Source: Brachypodium distachyon (Eukaryota > Streptophyta > Magnoliopsida > Poales > Poaceae). Taken from it: 64,000 nt of DNA. The position numbers and the translations under genes were made by a program. Of this stretch, positions 34,341 through 47,410 are shown in pieces (position 1 is the stretch's first letter; every line of letters starts with the position of its first letter). Under the pieces are notes generated by a model that saw only the letters and a list, made by a program, of their open reading frames with translations, made no database searches and was not told the DNA's origin. Where the stretch lies: assembly GCF_000005505.3 (NCBI RefSeq), contig NC_016132.3, positions 41,988,914-42,052,913 of the forward strand, given 5' to 3'.

Positions 34341-34467
34341 TGTAAAATAGCGTATATACTAACTACTAGAGCTTATCCGGCAATAGGTGGTTACTGTAGC
34401 TTATCCGGCAACAGAGTTAGCCTGTGTAGTTGAAATCCTAATCTCTTTGTAAACCCTAACTCTTGTT
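34341..34467 (+). repeat. Left LTR of the copia element, first part
   Basis: It starts TGTAAAATAGCG, as does the right LTR at 47731, and runs to CTAACTCTTGTT. The LTR is interrupted here by the LINE. It resumes at 41769 with ATATAAA (right LTR: GTATAAA), is interrupted again at 41776, and ends with GCGCCAAACCAAATAC and TTTGGCTCA at 43447-43470. Confidence 0.92.
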
Positions 34468-34592
34468 TTTTGACGGAAATGCCTTAGGTCAAACGACCTA
34501 TTGCAAGATATTATTAAAAAAAATATTCAAAGCATATTTACATCCTTCTAACCAAGACGGTTAGAAGCAAAAAGAGGACAAAAATAAGAAAA

Positions 34593-37500
34593 TCAGCGAA
34601 AAACTGAGATCCAAGCATGCAAACTCGCATATCTCTTTCTTCTGGACCTGTGGAAGACCAGGTTAATTTCCTCTTTGAAGATTCTACGGCAAGTGTAGAG
34701 GGAGGGAGATATCCCATTAAAAATAGCATCATTTCTGCACTTCCAGATACCCCGGCATGCTAATGTGATGATTTCCATATGGAATGGCACATTGAGTTGC
34801 TCCTTCAGTGCCTTGAAATTTGCATGTACATTATTCTGAGGATGAAAGCGAGGGCACAGATATCTCCAGCAGGCTCTAGCAAAAGGGCATTGGAAGAACA
34901 AATGATCTCTAGATTCATGAGCTTCCAGATGGCAGAGCACACAGGTATAAGATTGGAGCTGAAAAGTTTTCCTTTGCAACATGCACCTAGTATTGAGCCT
35001 ATCAATGATCAGGAGCCAGCCAAAGAATTTATGTTTCAATTGTAAGCATGACTACCATAGCCAGTGAAAGGTATCAGCAATGTCAATGTGCTCAATGAAG
35101 GTGAGATAAAGCCTGGCAGTGCTAAATTCTTTTGGTGAACATTTAAGGCTCCAAACATCTTGATCCTGAGTCAATTCCAGTTGATCTAAAGTGTCAGAGA
35201 AAACCTGGAATTCCTCAAATGCCTCAATGGAAATTGGAAGCTGAAAATGGTCAGTTCTGTCCTGCATCTGAAGCAGCTCCTGAACAGTTATATCCTTGTT
35301 CCATGCAAAGGAGAAAAGATGAGGCCATTCTTCACAAGGCAGTGCATTTCTCCAATTATCCTTTCAAAATAGGGTGGTTTGGCCATTTTGAACCACACAG
35401 GAAGATGAGGTCTTGAAACACTCCAGAACTTTCAGGAAGTCCTTCCACTAGAAAGATACCTGATTAGCACATTTGGAAGGATTTCCATAGGGATAGTGGG
35501 AGCTCCAGACCAATTTAACCCATGGAAGATCAGCATGGTTGAAGAATTTATGGAGATTCTTACAGATCAATGCCTTGTTCTGTAAAGCAAGATTCAGGAT
35601 ACCCAGCCCCCCTTCCTTCTTGGACCTACATACCATCTCCCAGGTAGCAAGGGGAGGATTTCTCTTGGTGATTTCTTGACCACGCCAAAGACAATGTCTT
35701 CTATATTTATCAATTTGATTGATAACCCCAACAAGAAGGAGGTAGGTACTCATATAGAAAGTGGGAAGAGCCCAGAGCAATGAATTGACAAGTTGCAACC
35801 TGCCACCATATGAGAGCATGGAAGAGAAGCAAGTTAATCTCTTCTCAATTCTCTGAATGAGGGGGAGAAATTCCTCAATCTTAGGTTTAGTGGTGCCAAG
35901 GGACAGACCAAGATAGGTGAAAGGGATGGAGCCAATCTTGCAGGCCAGGATCTCAGCCAAAGCCTGAGTTCTTTCAGGAGCCATATTGATGGCAATCAAA
36001 CTGGATTTGTGGAAATTCACTTTTAGGCCTGTTGATGCATGAAAGCCAGTGAGAATATGCTGCAACTCTGGAAGCTGAGTCTCATCTGCTTGCATAATAA
36101 TCAGGGTATCATCAGCATATTGGATGATAGGGAAATCTAAGCATGCATCCATCTGAATAGGCTTAGTGAGTCTACCCTGCCTCAATGCATCATTAATAAC
36201 TGAATGAAGAAGGTCAGCCACAATGACAAATAGCAGAGGTGAGAGTGGGTCTCCTTGCCTAACTCCTCTTTTGCAATGGATAAGTTTACCAGGTACACCA
36301 TTAAGGAGAATTTGGGAGGTAGCAGAATGCAAGATAGAACTGATCCAATTACACCACCTGTCACCAAAACCCATGGCCTGCATGATCTGTAATATAGCAG
36401 AGAACTCCACTTTATCAAAAGCCTTTTCAAAATCAAGCTTAAGCACCACCTCTTTCCTGGATTTATGACAGGCATGGAGGTACTCAAATGCCCAAGCCAA
36501 ACAATTCTGAATAGTCCTGCTTTTAATGAAACCATATTGATTCTGATGGATAATCTTCATGATGACAGCCTGAAGCCTATTAGCAAGCAACTTGGTGATC
36601 AATTTAAGTGTGCAATTCAGAAGGGATGGGTCTGAAATCATTAACCCCATCTGCAACATCACTCTTAGGGATAAGAGTGATATAACAAGTGTTAATAGCA
36701 GCCAGGGAGATATTGCCAGAATGAAACTGATAACATAGCTCATAAAAATCAGCTTCGATAATGTGCCAACATTTCTTAATGAAATCTGTATTGAAGCCAT
36801 CAGGACCTGGTGATTTGTTAGTGGGGAGATTCTTAACAACCTCATCAATCTCTTCATGAGTGAATGGATTTTCCAAGGAAGAGAGATCAACTTGATTATT
36901 TAAAATAGCATGCAGGTCAAAAGCCATCTGATGACCCTCAGCTCTTCCGAGTCTATCCCTGAATGCATTCCAAAACAGAGCAGCTTTAGTCTCATGGTCA
37001 TACACATGTGAACCATCATCTCTAGGGATGCACGCAATTTTATTTTTCCTATTCTGAATAGTGGGCAGAGAGTGAATTTTTTTTGGAATTCTCATCACCA
37101 AGCTTAACCCATTTAATTTTCCCTCTCTGTCTCCAGTAGGCACCCTGGGAGTTATGGCAGGACTGGAGCTGAGCTTTGCAAGCTCGTCTGAATTCAGACT
37201 CTCTTTGAGACAACTGTCCGTCCTCTTCCACATTATTCAGAAGCAAGATAACATCATTCAAATCATCAATTAAAGAGTTAATATCAGATTTGATTTTAGT
37301 CCATTTTTTCAAAGCATTCCTCACTTCTCTAAGCTTAGCAGAGATCCTTTTGACAACATCCTCAATGTGCCATTCTTTATTCCACACTGATGCAACAAGC
37401 TGCATAAAGTCAGGGTGGGTAAGCCAATTGTTCTCATATCTGAAAATTTGTGATCTTGGAAGAGTGGTACCAATTTTGATAACATAAGGAATGTGATCAG

Positions 37501-38184
37501 ATGTGGGTTTTGCCAGAGCATATGCCTCAGTGGAAGGATAGTTGAGAGTCCAATTCATGAAAGTGAAAAACAAGTCAAGTTTCTCCAATAATGGATCCTC
37601 TTGCATATTAGTCCATGTATATTTTCTACCAGTGATGGGCAGTTCCACCCAACCCAAGTTACTGATACATTCATTAAAACAAAACATATCTGGGATATGC
37701 CCACCAGGCTTATTCCTATCATCAGGTGATCTGATGAAATTAAAATCTTCCAAACCGAGCCAGTCCAAATGGGGTGAAACATCGATATTGTTAAGCCATG
37801 GTGATGAAATCAGGTGTCTGTTCATCATAGGATGGGCCATAGATGTTAGTAAGGACCCATTTTTTTATTGGACGAGAGACAGGTAAACTCCACAGAAAGG
37901 GAAAAGTCATTCATATGTGAGAGAATCCCATCAAATTGGTTGCCATTCCAAATGGTGATGAGGCCTCCAGATCTGCCATGAGCCAGAAGGAATTGAAACT
38001 TATTGAATCTTTTGGGACAGAAATTTAGGAGAAACCTGCTATCAAATTCAGATTTCTTAGTTTCTTGCATGCAAATGATAGAACAACCACTTTCTTCAAT
38101 CTTATTCCTAATATGAACCCATTTATCCTTCCCATTCAACCCCCTAATGTTCCATGACAAAATTTTCCAATCCTGTGTACTCAT
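34593..38184 (-). pseudogene. LINE ORF2: endonuclease, reverse transcriptase, zf-RVT (frameshifted)
   Basis: The ATG at 38184 starts the AP endonuclease (KILSWNIRGLNGKDKW, ICMQETKK). A frameshift near 37840 leads to DFNFIRSPDDRN and SDHIPYVI. The RT follows in two frames: NKSPGPDGFNTDFIKKCWH near 36800, then from 36650 LDFEKAFDKVEF, VRQGDPLSPLLFV and the intact catalytic QYADDTLII near 36110. RHCLWRGQEITK marks the connection region. A zf-RVT domain (CVLCHLEAHESRDHLFF) lies at 34900-34980. At least three frameshifts and several stops separate these parts. In an active LINE this protein nicks the target and copies the RNA from the nick. Confidence 0.9.
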
Positions 38185-41100
38185 GGGAGAACATCTAAAT
38201 TTGGTGTCTCAAACACCCAAACAGTTGCAAACCGAGTTTCAGATGCAACAACACAGGCACCTTGAGTGCAACGAGAGGAAGGGAGTGTGCAAATATAGTA
38301 AAGATACATAAAGTCTCTTACATAAATAAGCTTGCACAAAAGAGGTAACGAAATGTCTCTAACATCAATGTCACTAACTGAACAACTAACAAAAGCAGAC
38401 TGTACAGTTGGGGAGAGCATCACCATCTGATACTCAACTGTGGAGCTCCTTATAACCCACACCACAAAATCAACTATATTATTCTTATCCATCCAAGTCC
38501 AGCCTTCACTTCTTCCCCTTCTTGGTTGTGTCACATCTGCAACCTTGGGATTAGACTTCTTTTTTGGCACCTCAGAGGAGGTGGCCACATTTGCCACAAG
38601 ACCAAATCTCTTAGACAAGTTTCTGACCACTCTTTTAGGCACCTTAGGTGGTTTGGCAGCACATGCCTGGCAATTCTTGTCAATACATTCAGGTTGCATG
38701 AAGCCTGCCATTCTCTTGCGAACCCTCTCACTTCTTCTCACCTCAGTGACCACAATAGGAGGTTTCCTAGCCCTTCTGACTCTGAGTGCAGAGGTGGTAA
38801 CATTGGGTTTGGGTGTAGCCAGAATCTGCTTGTGAGCCTGTGGAGTGGAAAATCCTTGGCTGCATTCACTAGCTCTAGTAGCCAACTTACAAAATGGCAC
38901 CACAGTTTTAGAACACTTCTCAGGCAGAGTGAAGGATCTGGTCTGATTCTGTCCTAGAAGGAAAGCCTACCAGATGTTGGAGAGCAGAATTCTCTTGGCC
39001 CAGTTAAAACTCTCAAGTGAGATCAGTTTAGTAGTAAAGTAACCCAACCAATGAGCAGTGATAGTGACAGAAGCCAGATCAGGTGAAGAAGCTCTGAAGA
39101 ATTTATCCCATAGCATGGTACCTTCATTAGAGACCTCAAGCTTCTCATAATGTGGCATAGTGAGATGAGGCCCATTCAGTGCAGGGAAATCATCCAGAGA
39201 GTGAAAAACTTCAGGAATGTTGACCCTTCCCACAATCAGATCATGATTATTGACAGGATCAACCTGATTAAACTGATGCATTTGCTCTCCATTTACAGAT
39301 CCTTCAGAACTAATAGCAGGGGCATTGCTACTCAGTGTGAGGGTGACAGCACTATCATCATCAAGTTCCTCAATATCAGCCAGCATCTGATCCATATCCA
39401 TTGCAGGATTTACATTGCCCAATGGATACAAATTCACCTGCATCAGGTCTGGGAGGGGATCATTGTTCCCATTTCCTTCATTCTGAACATGGTTAGCAGG
39501 CCAGGCAAGCCAGTCAGCATGGAAAGGTGGAGGCTGCAGTGGTTGGTCCATCTGAAAGGGAACCAAGGGGAGCCGATGAGGAGGTGCTCCATCAGGTGGT
39601 GGCAGATCTTCATCAGGGGGCTTTCCACCAAGCATACTCTGGTTCAGGATATATACAGGGACTGACCAAGATTCATCATGAACGTCATGTCCATGAGACA
39701 CAACAATGCTATGTGGAATGTGACCCAACTCAGTAACTCTAACTTTGATAACAACCCTCGCCGTATTGCTGACAACTCTATCCCAGTGAATCAAAGTACC
39801 CCACTTAGCAATAGCATTAGAAAAGTGTTTGGAATCCCACAAATCCGGTGGAAAACCAAGCAGCATCAACCAGACTTCTTGGTTATAGGTAAAAGCACGC
39901 CAATTAACACCTTTGTTATGCTCACAGAAGGTAAACTGGACGCCATTATGCACATGAGGACTATTACGAACGAGCCAATCCCGGTCACTAACAGACATGA
40001 GGCGGACATATGCATGGCCAAGTGGGCAGCGATGGATAGCGTCGGTCTGAATTCGAAGGTGACCCAGCTCAGTGATGGCACCTCTTGTGAAGTCATAAGG
40101 CGCCTCGGGGTCCGGCGGCGGTTCAAGGTGACGATGGCTAGGTCCTCGCTGGTCGCCGTGATGGAGCCGCTGACATGGTAGCGGCACCGCTGTGGTCGTC
40201 CCGGCACCTCCACAATGTCGAAGAGCCCCGAGCGGAACGACATCGGGTCCACCAGGAAGTTCGCCATGGCCGGAGCGGCACCGGCGACAGGGGACGGCGA
40301 TGAAGGTGGCGAATGGGGTTTAGTTGATGGGACAGCAGGGGAAGGCAAAGGGGCAGTAATAGCATTAGAATACTCGGTGAAGGAATTAAAAACCCGGACA
40401 GGTGGAGTTTCCTTTTGTGTGCCCTCATCAACCGTAGATCTGAACCACGTGTCAAGTGATCCCGGTGGCCACGCTGAAACCGGTATCTCCTTGAATTTTG
40501 GCCAAAAAATAAACCTCGTTTTCCTTCCTCATTAGCCGATTCCCCTGATTCCATCTCATTAATGTGCATCCGACAGAAGCGAAATATATGGCCCGACCGA
40601 AGGAAATATCGGCAGCAGACAGCATCGCGGCAACGGGAAAAGTGGTGACCCGGACGCAGACAGCGCGAGCAATTGGGCCGAGGCCCATCAGTAGGATTAG
40701 GGGCAGGGTCTGCGGCCTCTTCAAGCTCATCAGTGGGACTTGAATGCACGGTAAATTGCCCACCGGGCTGACCGTTGGAGGATTCGAAACCCGTCTTCCC
40801 CATCTCCGGCGCCGGCGGAAATTGCAGCCGCCGGAAAACCGATTGGACACTGATCAAACTGGACTCTTTTTCCTTGGCTCTAATCTCCATCCTCCTCTGA
40901 TGTTCCGCCTTGGAGCGAAGGATTTCATCCGCTGAGTAACCACATTCAGCAAGCTCCCTCTCCGCATCAAAGTCCCAAGAGGCAATAGAGGCATGGGGTG
41001 ATGGAGCGGCAATTCTCTCAAAAACCGGTTTGTGTCCAATTGGGACGATATTAGCCCCTGAAAGTGGCGGAGCTGATCTCCCCTGAACACTAGAAATTGT

Positions 41101-41637
41101 TTGAGCAAAAGATTTACTTTTGGGTGACTTCCATGAGATCGATTCCTCATGAACCCAGTTCTCATATTCCTTAACTAAATTAGGCCCTCCAAAACCCCAC
41201 AGATGAAAATAGACCACAAAACTAGCATAGGTGTAGGAGATCAAACGGGCAATGTGAAAACCCACAGACTTAAACGAGACCGAGAAGCAGAAGGTGCGGT
41301 CCCGAAGGTGCAGAACACGAAATTCAACGGCCTGTCCTCCCAGGCAAGCCTGAAGCAGAAGACTCACCGTGGTTTCCTCCAGACGATAGCGACAGCGGCC
41401 GAAAGATGCCACCATGAAGAAGTCGGGCCTGGAGGATGCGGGAACTGTGATGGGAGATCTCCAACGCTTCCATAGCTCCCGTTGGAGCTTTTCACCCGGG
41501 CGCATGTCAAGCCCAGAGAGATCAGGCAGTGTTGACACCGGCGGTGGACTTGCCACCGGTTCCTTACCCGTGGGGGGCCGCCGAAGAGGGAACGGCGGCA
41601 TTCTTTCCATGACGGAGAGATCAAGGGAGGCTGCCAT
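38185..41637 (-). pseudogene. LINE ORF1: gag-like RNA-binding protein (frameshifted)
   Basis: The start at 41637 opens a frame containing a structural N-domain and, near 40680-40590, a zinc-knuckle-like cluster (CSRCLRPGHHFSRC, then CCRYFLRSGHIFRFC). The reading frame then shifts twice (around 40500-40350 and near 40140) into frames with SDRDWLVRNSP and WLMLLGFPPDLWD. A tail with RRSERVRKRMAGFM and CIDKNCQAC ends near 38181, directly before ORF2. The DUF4283-like core plus zinc knuckle is typical of plant L1 ORF1. In active elements it coats the LINE RNA. Confidence 0.82.
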
Positions 41638-41775
41638 GGCGTACGGGCCCAGGCCACAGCCCGGGGAAGTTAGGCCACCATAGCCTCAAAGCTCTCCCGT
41701 TTCCTCCAAACAGTTTTGCTTATGAATCACTTGGTGTGAATTGTGGTCGATGTACCCTAACTCTTGTTATATAAA

Positions 41776-43435
41776 CTAGTACAATGCCCGTGCGTTGCCA
41801 CGGCCTGCACACGAAAATTCACGTTTATAGAAAAGGCAACATAGTTTGGTGAAACATGTTAATTCACATCTATTAGTGCAAACATCATATGTATCATGCA
41901 GACTAACGAACTAACATGATATGCTAGAAACTTTTAGATAGAAGTGTATAAATTGATGCAAAATGTATTAATAAATCTAAGCTGCATGATAGTTTGGATG
42001 ATGTTAATACTCTCTCCGTTTCATAATTCTTGTCTCAAATTTGCCCAAAAATGGATGTATATCTTCTTAAAAAGTGTCTAGATACATGTAATATTTCGAC
42101 AAGAATTATGGGACGGAGGGAGTATTAAAAACATGGAAATGCCAACACTCCATTGTAATTTGACATCCTTTTGGTATACTCAGAGAGCTTCAACTGCAGT
42201 CCTGCTACATCAAGCCTTCAAAATAAGAATTGAACCCAGTTACAGAAAAAGAAGAAAAGGAAAATTTGGGGCTGTTTCTGCAGTTGAATCTACAAGTTGT
42301 AAGTCCTTTGCCAACTGCTCATCAACACATTTTCTGTACAATGAAGTATTTTTTGCACCAAACATCCCTTGTTCTTTATGGTGCTTGATAATATTAAATC
42401 TGAAGATAGCCAAATTATCAGAAGCTGATCAAGGTTTATGTATAATCAGCATAGCATGTATACCAAAGGTAATCAAGTGTAAAACCAACCTCCATTCTGG
42501 ATTGTCGGCATAGAATATAGCTTCCACCAAGTCAGCAATTAGATGGAGGAGCTCCACCCGCTCCATAGCAACCTCTACCCTGCAATCCCAAAAAAGATGA
42601 GACACACTAAATCTAAATTTGCCTTTCTCACCACACTGAAAGAGATCTCGTGAAACAGAAGCATAAACACAATAAATATAACCCCACAACAGCAGTAATC
42701 ACACTTAACTCTCACCTGAATCGCCTGAAGGCATTATACCCAGGAAATTCGCAATCTCGGCCAAGTCTGCAAAACTCCAAGCATTCCACCAAGAGCACCA
42801 CATGACATGAAGCATCTCAAATGCAGAGCAGCTAAATCAGAGCATGATTCGAGAAATCAAGGGACGTGAGGAGGAGGAGAGAGCACCTGATCTGGAGGGG
42901 ATCTCCAGTGATGGCTGCTTCAGGGATGGAGAGGAGGGGGCGGCGGCCAGAGGAAGGGGCATGCATCAGCGATCGGAGGGGGAGGAGAGGTGCCATGTGA
43001 GGAGGAGGAGAGACGCCATGTGATGTGAGGGGAAGAGAAGCTCCATGGTTGGTGAGGGCGAAGAGAGGCGCCGTGGCCGTCGATGCGCGGGCCTTCTGCT
43101 CTATCTCTCTCTGGCAAGGAGAGCGAAGAGATGGGGCTTCCAGTCCCTACGATGGAAAAGGGATAAGGTGGGGCGACGCGAGGAAGCGCGGGGTCGGGGC
43201 GGAGGCGACAGCGACCAATGCGGCGACCGGCGGTGGCACACTGGACGGAGTTGGGGCGCTTCCGGGGACCTGCAATGCACTGCAGTGGGAGGGGGATGCG
43301 CCGGTGGAGCAGAGTTAGTGGAGGCGGTAGTTCTGGTCGGCAGCACAGCAGCGGGCGAGAAAAAAAAAAACGCTTCGCGGGTTGAATTAGAAAAAGCTGA
43401 ATGGCTAAATTGCAAAACGAACCGACGTATTTTAA
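41776..43435 (-). mobile_element. Helitron inserted in the copia left LTR
   Basis: On the minus strand the 3' end is CCGTG GCAACG CACGG (perfect 5-bp hairpin), then GCATTGTA and CTAG at 41779-41776, with A at 41775 on the plus strand. This is the best Helitron 3' end in the window. LTR sequence resumes by about 43440, so the element ends just before that, but its 5' TC end is not clear and up to 17 LTR bases are missing or altered there. The interior has a Stowaway MITE (42010-42122), an AT-rich part with possible captured exons (42130-42720) and a GC-rich block (42840-43370). No Rep/helicase is present. Confidence 0.72.
42010..42122. repeat. Stowaway MITE, 113 bp
   Basis: The ends are CTCTCTCCGTTTCATAATTC and GAATTATGGGACGGAGGGAG, with flanking TA at 42008-42009 and 42123-42124. 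It is the same subfamily as 12461-12578 and is nested inside the Helitron, inside the copia left LTR. Confidence 0.93.
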
Positions 43436-43471
43436 TGTTACGCTTGCGCCAAACCAAATACTTTGGCTCAG

Positions 43472-43486
43472 TACCAGAGCTAGATT
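43472..43486 (+). other. Primer-binding site of the copia element
   Basis: TACCAGAGCTAGATT follows the left LTR end (TTTGGCTCA, 43470) after one base. It resembles the initiator-methionine tRNA-type PBS (TATCAGAGC...) with one mismatch in the core. Confidence 0.6.
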
Positions 43487-43548
43487 CAATCTATGCGCTC
43501 TCCCGTTCTGAGCTAGTCGGAACGATCTCGTACTCTGTCGGTGCTACC

Positions 43549-44540
43549 ATGTCCGTGTTGACGCTCGGCGGTCTCATCAGCGTTCGGCTGAACCGCGACA
43601 ACTTCCTGCTCTGTCGCGCGCAGGTTGAAGCAGCTCTTTGCGGACCGAATCTTTTCGGCCACCTCGACGGCACCATCGTCGCCCCGGACGACATGATCAC
43701 CGAGGGCACGGGCGATGCTGCTCGGCACATCGTCAATCAGGCCTACATGCGCTGGTTCCAGCAGGACAAAACTGTCCTCAGCGTCCTACTCTCCTCGATG
43801 ACGGAGGGAATCCTGGCGCAAGTCACCAGGCTCAAGACTTCTGCTGAGGTCTGGGCCGCCCTCCTCGCCATGTTCTCGTCTCAGAACAGAGCTAGGACGG
43901 CTCAGATCCGCTACCAGCTGTCCAACCTGAAGAAGAAGAACATGTCAGCGGCTGACTTCTTCCACAAGATGAAGGCACTCGCTGACACGATGGCATCGAT
44001 CGGCAAGGTGCTCGACGACGAAGAGGTCATCGGGTATATGCTCGCTGGACTCGACCTCAGTATGAATCCCTTGTATCCTCTATAACCACACGTGCAGAGC
44101 CTGTCACGCTCAATGATTTTTACTCGTACTTGTTGAGCCATGAAACTTGCATTGAGCAACTCAGCTCAACCATGGAGTTTCAATCGTCCGGTAACAGCGC
44201 AACCCCACACGGGAACAACAACCGCTCCCGCTCCTCCAGCCGCGGCGACCGTCGCGACCGCGGTGACCGCGGCTAGGCGAACCTCGGCTACCAGCCCCAG
44301 AACTGGGGCCAGCAGAACTCCGGTGGTGGCTCTGGCGGTGGACGCCCCAAGTCCAAGTGACAAATCTGCCACAAATACGGGCACGACGCGCTGCGATGCC
44401 ACAATCGCTTCAACCACGCCTACTCCGTGGAAAGCTCCCGCGCCGCCAACTCTTCACCAACTGGCTACCATGTTGATACCAACTAGTATGCCGACACTGT
44501 CGCGACCGATCATCTCACAGGTGATCTCGACAGACTGACC
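43549..44540 (+). pseudogene. Copia gag (UBN2-type) with broken zinc knuckle
   Basis: The frame starting at 43549 encodes a copia capsid (VRLNRDNFLLCRAQVEAAL, then AEVWAALLAMF and RARTAQIRYQLSNL) up to a frameshift near 44080. The following SHETCIEQLSST and serine/arginine/glycine-rich linker lie in other frames. The zinc knuckle (QICHKYGHDALRC, about 44359-44397) has lost its first cysteine: the codon is TGA. Gag would form the particle that packages the element RNA. It cannot be made from this copy. Confidence 0.87.
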
Positions 44541-44559
44541 ATGCACGAGCTAGCGCTAC

Positions 44560-47410
44560 ACCGGCAAGGATCAAGTTCAGGTCGCCAATGGCGCGGGTTT
44601 GAAAATTTCGCATATCGGTCATTGTGCATTGCCCGGCTCTTCTTCCTCGTTGAAAATTCGCAATGTTTTGCATGTCCCTAATATACACAAAAATCTTCTT
44701 TCTATTTATCGTCTCATCTGCGATAATGATGTCTTTGCTGAATTCCATAAATACTTCTTTTGTGTTAAAGACAACGCAACGAAGAGGGTTCTTCTTCTCG
44801 GTAGAAGCAAGGGTGGGCTCTATCCAATTCTTCTGCATCGTGGCTCCTCGTCATCCAGTCGGCAGTGTTTTGCCAAGCAATGGCATCAACGGCTTGGTCA
44901 CCCTTCTCCCGCTGTAGCCGACACCATCCTTAGGGCAAATGATATTGCACGCTCCTTAGATTCTTCAGTTTGTGATGCTTGTCAACAGGCAAAGAGTCAT
45001 AACTTACCCTTTCCTGATTCGAGTCGTGTGTCTAAATTTCCTCTTGAACTTGTTCACTCGGATGTCTGGGGACCTGCCTGTACATCTGTCGGAGGTTTTA
45101 AATACTATGTCAGTTTCGTTGATGATTTCAGTCGTTTTACCTGGCTTTATTTGCTTAAGCGGAAATCTGATGTTGAGGCTGCTTTTCATAATTTTCAAGC
45201 ACATGCAGAACGCACGCTCAACACCAAAATCAAGGCCTTCCAATCTGATTGGGGTGGCGAATATCATCGACTTCATCAACACTTCGAGACACTCGGCATT
45301 GCCCACCGTGTCTCCTGCCCACACACCTCCGCCCAGAATGGCATAGCAGAACGTAAGCACCGCCACATTGTCGAGACATGACTTGCCGTCCTTGCCCATG
45401 CCTCTCTTCCTTTACGCTTTTGGGACGAAGCTTTCCTCACCGCTTGTTACCTTATTAATCGCATGCCTTCTAAAGTTATATCCAATGACAGCCCCATCTC
45501 TCGCTTGCTTAATATCACTCCGGATTACTCTTTCCTTCGCACTTCTGGATGTGCCTGCTGGCCATACCTTCGCCCGTACAATAACCAGAAGTTGGAGTTT
45601 TGCTCACGTCAGTGTGTCTTCTTGGGCTACAGTAGCATGCACAAAGGATACAAGTGTCTAGATCGCTCTACGGGCCGTATCTATATCTCTCGCCATGTTG
45701 TGTTCGATGAGAATGTTTTTCCTTTTGCCTCCGACGCTCCTGGCTCTCCTTCCGATCCATCCACTTTTCCTTCTGCCGAGCCGGTCGTGCACCTTGACTC
45801 TATGCGTTTTTATCATCCTGTCAATGCTAACAATGGTGCAGGACCTGCCACTCCCGTGGATGAATCTGGATCGGACGCTCCCAGCTCGCCGGATGCCTCG
45901 ACCCCTGCGACACCAACATCAGCATCTACTCCTGCCGCGATGCCTACCGCGGAAGCCGGTCGCCCATAACTCCTTGCCGCGACGCCTGCCGCGGCAGACT
46001 CCACCGCCGCATCTCCTGCCGCGGCAGCGGAGTCGCCCCGGCCGGACGCACCTCCCTCGCCCCTGGCCGTGACTCCACCATCCCCGCCGCGTTCCACGGT
46101 GGTCACGCGACTCCGCAACAACATTCGCGTGGTCTTGAAGCCAACCGACGTGACGATCCGGTAAGATCTGACTCACCGGGTGTTCCTTGCAGTGCCATCG
46201 TCGCATTGCCTCGCCCTCTCTGAGCCGTCGTGGCACGCTGCCATGGAGGCAGAATTCTCTGCTCTCCAGGCAAATGGCACCTGGAGTCTAGTGCCTCTCC
46301 CTCCCGGGTGGCATGTGGTGAGCTACAAATGGATCTTCAAAGTTAAGGAAAACTCTGACGGCTCCATTGAAAATATACAAGGCACACCTAGTCACTCGCG
46401 GCTTCACCCAACGCCCGGGCATCGACTACCTCGACACGTTTAGTCCGGTGGTCAAGCCAGCCACCGTGCGTCTTGTTCTGTCCCTGGCCGTCTCCAAGTA
46501 GTGGCATCTCTGCCAGATCGACGTCAGCAACGCGTTCCTTCACGACATGCTCACCGAGGAAGTCTACATGCAGCAACCACCCGGGTTTGAAGACTCGCAG
46601 GCTCCGACTCACGTCTGCCGTGTCCACAAGTCCCTCTACGGCCTGAAGCAATCACCGCGTGCCTGGTATGCTCGGCTCAGTGACAAACTTCAGCAGCTTG
46701 GTTTCGTTCCTTCCACCGCTGACACCTCGTTGTTCATTCTCTCTCATGGCTCGGTGACGATCTACATGCTGGTTTAAGTCGATGACATTGTTATTGCCAG
46801 TTCCTGCCCCCGTGCAGCCGATCGCCTCCTGCTGCCACTCCAAGCCTCCTTCCCGATCAAAGATCTTGGTCCCCTGCGATATTTTCTCGGGATTGAAGCT
46901 ACGTCCACTTCAGGGGGAATGCACTTGTGCCAGCACAAATATGTCATGCACTTGCTTCACTGAGCTCACATGGAGAACTGCAGGCCCGTGTCTACTCGCA
47001 TGTCGGTACAAAAACCTCTTGCCCGTGACATTGGCACACCTCTCCAGGTTCATTATAGAAGTATGGTTGGCGGCCTCCAGTACCTCACCATGACACGCCC
47101 CGATATTTCCTTCGCCGTGAACAAAGTGTGCCAGTACCTTGCTGCCCTGACTGATTCACATTGGGACGTCGTGAAGAGAATTTTGCGCTATGTCAAAGGC
47201 ACTGTCAAAATTGGCATCAACATCCGCCGCTCAGACTCCAACCTTCTTTGCGTGTTCACTGACGCAGATTGGGCAGGCTGCGCCGATGACCGCCGGTCTA
47301 CTGGCGGCTACGCCGTGTTCTTCAGCCTGAATTTAATATCGTGGAGTGCTCGCAAACAGCCCACTGTCTCACATTCCAGCACAGAGGCGGAGATACAAGG
47401 CACTTGATAA
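44560..47410 (+). pseudogene. Copia pol: integrase, reverse transcriptase, RNase H (degenerate)
   Basis: The frame at 44599-45381 holds the GAG-pre-integrase zinc motif (QWHQRLGHPSPAV, CDACQQAKSH) and the integrase core (HSDVWGPACTS, FVDDFSRFTWLY, SDWGGEYH, AQNGIAERKHRH). After a stop, 45463-45969 continues the integrase C-terminus and a variable linker. RT follows at 46180-46930 ([52 protein letters not shown]). In the catalytic YVDD box the tyrosine codon is TAA (46775-46777). RNase H is at 46970-47407 (FTDADWAGCADDRRST, SSTEAEIQ). Many stops and at least three frameshifts make it inactive. Confidence 0.9.

Larger units (their letters stand above)
34468..41753 (-). mobile_element. Full-length L1-type LINE, 7.3 kb, with 15-bp target duplication
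   Basis: The 15-mer ACCCTAACTCTTGTT flanks the insertion at 34453-34467 and 41754-41768; it is LTR sequence of the host copia element. On the minus strand the order is 5' UTR (41753-41638), ORF1 (gag-like), ORF2 (endonuclease, RT, zf-RVT), a short 3' UTR and a short A tail at 34471-34468. Both ORFs carry frameshifts, so it is inactive now, but it is not 5'-truncated, which is unusual for a LINE. The fragment at 1207-2500 is from the same family. Confidence 0.92.
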
